Source: Micromonospora citrea (lineage in GTDB: Bacteria > Actinomycetota > Actinomycetes > Mycobacteriales > Micromonosporaceae). From it: a stretch of DNA of 64,000 nt. The notes under the pieces are model-generated. The model saw only the letters and a program-made list of their open reading frames with translations. It made no database searches and had not been told where the DNA came from. The stretch covers positions 4,062,501 to 4,126,500 of the forward strand of contig NZ_FMHZ01000002.1 in assembly GCF_900090315.1 (NCBI RefSeq), in the 5' to 3' direction. How positions within the stretch are numbered: the first letter of the stretch is position 1; each line of letters begins with the position of its first letter. Positions 61,478-64,000 of the stretch are shown here, one piece after another. Made by a program: the position numbers and the translations under genes.

Positions 61478-62284
61478 GTGACTTCCCGCGTTCCGGTGCT
61501 CCTCTCCAGTTCCTCGGTCTTTCCTGAGCGGACCGCGGCGGCGTTCCAGCTGGCCGCGGCGCTCGGCTACGACGGTGTCGAGGTGATGGTCTGGACCGAC
61601 GCCGTCAGCCAGGACGTCGGCGCCCTGCGCGGGCTCGCCGAGCACTACGGCGTCCCGGTGCTCTCCGTCCACGCGCCCTGCCTGCTGGTCACCCAGCGGG
61701 TGTGGAGCCCGGACCCGTGGGAGCGGCTGCGCCGCTCCGCCGAGATGGCGGCGACGCTCGGTGCGCCCACTGTCGTGGTCCACCCGCCGTTCACCTGGCA
61801 GCGGGACTACGCGCGCAACTTCGCCGACGGGCTGGGCGCGATCGCCGCCGAGTTTCCGGACCTGAGCTTCCCGGTGGAGAACATGTACCCGGTGCGGATG
61901 GCCGGCCGGCAGTTCGTCCCGTACGTCCCGGGCTGGGACCCCACCGAGACCGGCTACGCCTCCTACACGCTCGACCTGTCGCACTGCGCCGCCTCGCACA
62001 CCGACGCACTGGCGATGGCCGACCGGATGGGCGCCGGCCTGACGCACGTGCATCTCGGCGACGGCACCGGCGAGGGGCGCGACGAGCACCTGGTGCCCGG
62101 GCGCGGCAACCAGCCCTGCGCCGAGCTGCTCTCCTCGCTCGCCGGGCGCGGGTTCACCGGCTCGGTCGCCGTCGAGGTCACCACCCGGGGCGCGAAGAGC
62201 CGCGCCGTGCGGGAGGCCGACCTGCGCGAGGCGCTGGCGTTCGCCCGCCAGCACCTGGGCACCCCGTCCCCGGTCGACGCCTGA
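61478..62284 (+). CDS. Sugar phosphate isomerase/epimerase-like TIM-barrel protein (Rv0498-like)
   Basis: A 268-residue TIM barrel of the AP endonuclease 2/xylose-isomerase-like family. Metal-ligand patterns include PVENMYPV near 130, [11 protein letters not shown] near 165 and [20 protein letters not shown] near 190. The substrate is unknown. The GTG start gives the family's normal N-terminus ([16 protein letters not shown]). An 18-bp tandem duplication covers the stop region. Confidence 0.85.
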   Translation: MTSRVPVLLSSSSVFPERTAAAFQLAAALGYDGVEVMVWTDAVSQDVGALRGLAEHYGVPVLSVHAPCLLVTQRVWSPDPWERLRRSAEMAATLGAPTVVVHPPFTWQRDYARNFADGLGAIAAEFPDLSFPVENMYPVRMAGRQFVPYVPGWDPTETGYASYTLDLSHCAASHTDALAMADRMGAGLTHVHLGDGTGEGRDEHLVPGRGNQPCAELLSSLAGRGFTGSVAVEVTTRGAKSRAVREADLREALAFARQHLGTPSPVDA

Positions 62285-62306
62285 CCGCCGGTCGACGCCT
62301 GACCGC
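62271..62306. repeat. 18-bp tandem duplication across the stop codon
   Basis: CGGTCGACGCCTGACCGC occurs at 62271-62288 and again at 62289-62306. The first copy holds the stop codon of the TIM-barrel gene. Confidence 0.9.
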
Positions 62307-62372
62307 CGGCCGGCTTCCTGGCCGCCTTCGACGGGTTCGGCCCCCGCCAGCCGGGCGCGACCTCGGGCGGCG

Positions 62373-62945
62373 TCAGACGACCGTGGTGAGGGACTCCTTG
62401 GCGGCCGCGCCGGCCTGCTCGCCGACCGCCGCGCGCTTGCGGGCGCGGTGCGCGGCCACGTGCGAGCGGGTGGCGCAGCGCTCCGAGCAGAACCGCCGGC
62501 AGCAGTTGGACGAGGTGTCCAGGTAGACGTTGCCGCAGCGCTCGTCGGCGCAGACCCCGAAGCGGGCGCTGCCGTACTCGCAGAGCCACACCGACAGGCC
62601 CCAGACGGCGCCGGCCAGGTATTCGGCGCTGACCGAGGCGCCCCGGCTGGTCACATGCATGTGCCAGTCGCTGGAGTCGTGCCCGGAGATGCGCGGCTGC
62701 ACCGGGAACGCCTCCAGCAGGGCGTTGAGCTCGGTCACCGCCTGGGCGTCCCGCCCGGAGGTGCCGTACTCGAAGACGTCGCGCAGGCGCTTCTGCGCCC
62801 GCCGGAAGGTCGCGAGGTCTCGCTCCGCCACCTCGTCGCGCATCCACGCGTTGTCTTCGGGGAAGAGGGCTCGCAGGTCGTCGAGGTCGTCCAGGCGGGC
62901 GTTGACGAGGTCGACGCCGGTCCGGGCGTACGCGTCGAAGTTCAC
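62373..62945 (-). CDS. CGNR zinc-finger protein (ABATE domain)
   Basis: A 190-residue protein. The C-terminal CGNR zinc finger has cysteines in FGVCADERCGNVYLDTS and CCRRFCSERC (about 130-158), followed by an Arg-rich helix. The N-terminal part is a stress-linked ABATE-like region. These proteins are thought to be transcription regulators. The GTG at 62945 has TACCGT seven bases upstream. Confidence 0.88.
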   Translation of the reverse strand: MNFDAYARTGVDLVNARLDDLDDLRALFPEDNAWMRDEVAERDLATFRRAQKRLRDVFEYGTSGRDAQAVTELNALLEAFPVQPRISGHDSSDWHMHVTSRGASVSAEYLAGAVWGLSVWLCEYGSARFGVCADERCGNVYLDTSSNCCRRFCSERCATRSHVAAHRARKRAAVGEQAGAAAKESLTTVV

Positions 62946-62952
62946 GCCCCCA

Positions 62953-62958
62953 ACGGTA
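62953..62958 (-). promoter_or_regulatory. -10 hexamer for the CGNR gene
   Basis: TACCGT on the minus strand lies seven bases before the GTG at 62945. Confidence 0.55.
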
Positions 62959-62967
62959 GTCGACTCG

Positions 62968-64000
62968 TCAGCCCCGTGGCGCGTCGATGTAGTGCGGCAG
63001 GAACCGCGCGTAGCCGTCGGTGATGAGGCTTGCGCTCTCCCGCAGCCCGGCGCCGGCCGACTCGCCGTCGACGATCCAGCTGCCCAGCACCGTCCGGTTG
63101 CCGTCGAACTCCGGCAGCGCGCGGAACTCCTGGTAGCAGAAGCCCTCGTCGCCGTAGATCCCCGGATTGGTGATCTCGCCGCCGCCGGTGACGATCCGCA
63201 CCGACGCGCCCTCCCGGCCGAGCAGCGGCTTCGCCACGTACTCGGACATTCCGCGCGGCGAGTCGAGATACGCCGGCAGCAGCAGCTCGTGGCCCGGGTA
63301 CAGCTCCCACAGCACGGCGAGCAGCGCCTTGTTCGACAGGAGCAGCTTCCAGGCCGGCTCGATCCAGGTGGTCGGGGTGCCCGGCTCCAGCGCCGGCGGC
63401 CCGTACGGCTCGGCGACCATCCACTCCCAGGGATAGAGCTTGAAGCAGGTGGTGACCGGCTGGTCCGCCGCGTCGACGAAGCGCCGGCCGTCCCAGCCGA
63501 GCCCCTGGATGGGCTGGAGCTCGACCTCCAGCCCGGCCTGTCGGGCCGTCTCGGCCAGGTAGCCGGCGGTCATGTGGTCCTCGCCGGACTCCTCCTCGTT
63601 CGACCAGACCACGTGCACCCGTCGGTCGTGCAGGCCGGCGCCGATCTTCGCCCAGGCGCCGACGAGGCGCTCGTGCAGGCTGTTCCACTGGTCCAGCTCC
63701 GGCCGGGTGTCCTCCAGCCAGTACCACTGGACGATGCTCGCCTCGACCAGCGAGGTCGGGGTGTCGGCGTTGTACTCCAGCAGCTTGGGCGGCCAGCTGC
63801 CGTCGTAGGCGAGGTCGAAGCGGCCGTAGAGGGAGGGCGGCGACTCGCGCAGGGAGCGGGCCACCGCCTCGGCCGCCCAGTCCGGGATGCCGAACTCGGC
63901 GTGCCGGCGGCGCGCGACGACGTGCTCGGCGGCGGCCACCGACATCCGGTGCAGTTCCTCCGTCGCCTCCTCCAGCCGGAGCACCTCGTCCAGCTCGAAC
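62968..64000 (-). CDS. Glutathionylspermidine synthase-family protein (5' end cut by window)
   Basis: The last 343 residues of an ATP-grasp protein of the glutathionylspermidine synthase (GSP_synth) family; the start lies beyond the right edge. The ATP-grasp marks include SLYGRFDLAYDGSWPPKLLE, EYNADTPTSLVEA and YVAKPLLGREGASV. In actinobacteria, which use mycothiol, the product is unlikely to be glutathionylspermidine; another amide-bond product is probable. It lies 22 bases upstream of the CGNR gene's start region on the same strand. Confidence 0.86.
   Translation of the reverse strand, partial: FELDEVLRLEEATEELHRMSVAAAEHVVARRRHAEFGIPDWAAEAVARSLRESPPSLYGRFDLAYDGSWPPKLLEYNADTPTSLVEASIVQWYWLEDTRPELDQWNSLHERLVGAWAKIGAGLHDRRVHVVWSNEEESGEDHMTAGYLAETARQAGLEVELQPIQGLGWDGRRFVDAADQPVTTCFKLYPWEWMVAEPYGPPALEPGTPTTWIEPAWKLLLSNKALLAVLWELYPGHELLLPAYLDSPRGMSEYVAKPLLGREGASVRIVTGGGEITNPGIYGDEGFCYQEFRALPEFDGNRTVLGSWIVDGESAGAGLRESASLITDGYARFLPHYIDAPRG

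Overview
The window is about 72-75% GC, has dense short intergenic gaps and uses many GTG starts. It carries actinobacterial hallmarks: mycothiol genes mshA and mshD, SenX3-RegX3, GlnR, and an HbhA-like protein. I infer a Micromonosporaceae chromosome (Micromonospora or a close relative). I see no mobile element, CRISPR array, tRNA or rRNA. Most of the window is ordinary core-like chromosome.

Layout. (1) 1-4.9 kb: a TetR regulator divergent from an aldo/keto reductase across two identical-core operators, then a DinG-type Fe-S helicase and a DUF402 protein. (2) 5-14 kb: a phosphate block made of polyphosphate kinase 2, a DUF47 regulator with a PiT transporter, and pstS-pstC-pstA-pstB, with an oxidoreductase and a Nudix hydrolase between them. 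(3) 14.2-28.4 kb: mshD, a polysaccharide deacetylase, glnR, a DUF2993 lipid-domain protein, a cysteine-rich leader peptide followed by sulfurtransferase and sseC, a glycogen-debranching-type enzyme with an SCP2 protein, a nitrobindin-like protein, an aminodeoxychorismate-lyase-like enzyme, a Nur-like Fur regulator and a YgfZ-like protein. From memory of gene order, this resembles the Mycobacterium tuberculosis Rv0812-Rv0820 neighbourhood. (4) 28.4-45.4 kb: a more variable stretch with a BKACE enzyme, an asparaginase, an XRE-hbhA-DUF2516 group (as Rv0474-Rv0476), regulators, a macro-domain protein, acetyltransferase, RidA, and a cellobiose-type ABC/beta-glucosidase/LacI operon. (5) 45.6-64 kb: murB, an SDR, mshA, a YbjN protein, a Rho_N protein, two paralogous MFS exporters, gpmA, phoU, senX3-regX3, an Rv0495c-like protein, ppx, a TIM-barrel protein, a CGNR protein and a glutathionylspermidine-synthase-like gene. 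This resembles Rv0482-Rv0498.

How it works together. The theme is phosphate. SenX3-RegX3 (equivalent to PhoR-PhoP of Streptomyces) and PhoU sense phosphate. Arrays of GGTGAAC/GTTCACC units with 11-bp phase lie before pstS, before the DUF47-PiT pair, and between phoU and senX3, so the window appears to hold both the regulator and its targets, plus enzymes that use or degrade polyphosphate (PPK2, Ppx). Nitrogen (GlnR), sulfur (Cys leader, sulfurtransferase, mycothiol) and metal (Nur-like) control genes lie close by.

Two genome-style features stand out. First, about 30 genes have a TANNNT-like -10 hexamer only 6-8 nt before the start codon, so many mRNAs are probably leaderless. Two such promoters overlap head to head at 24.92 kb. 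Second, a good promoter and a strong terminator bracket a gene-free stretch at 52.64-52.90 kb, a candidate small RNA. All family and synteny statements are from memory and reading; no search was run.
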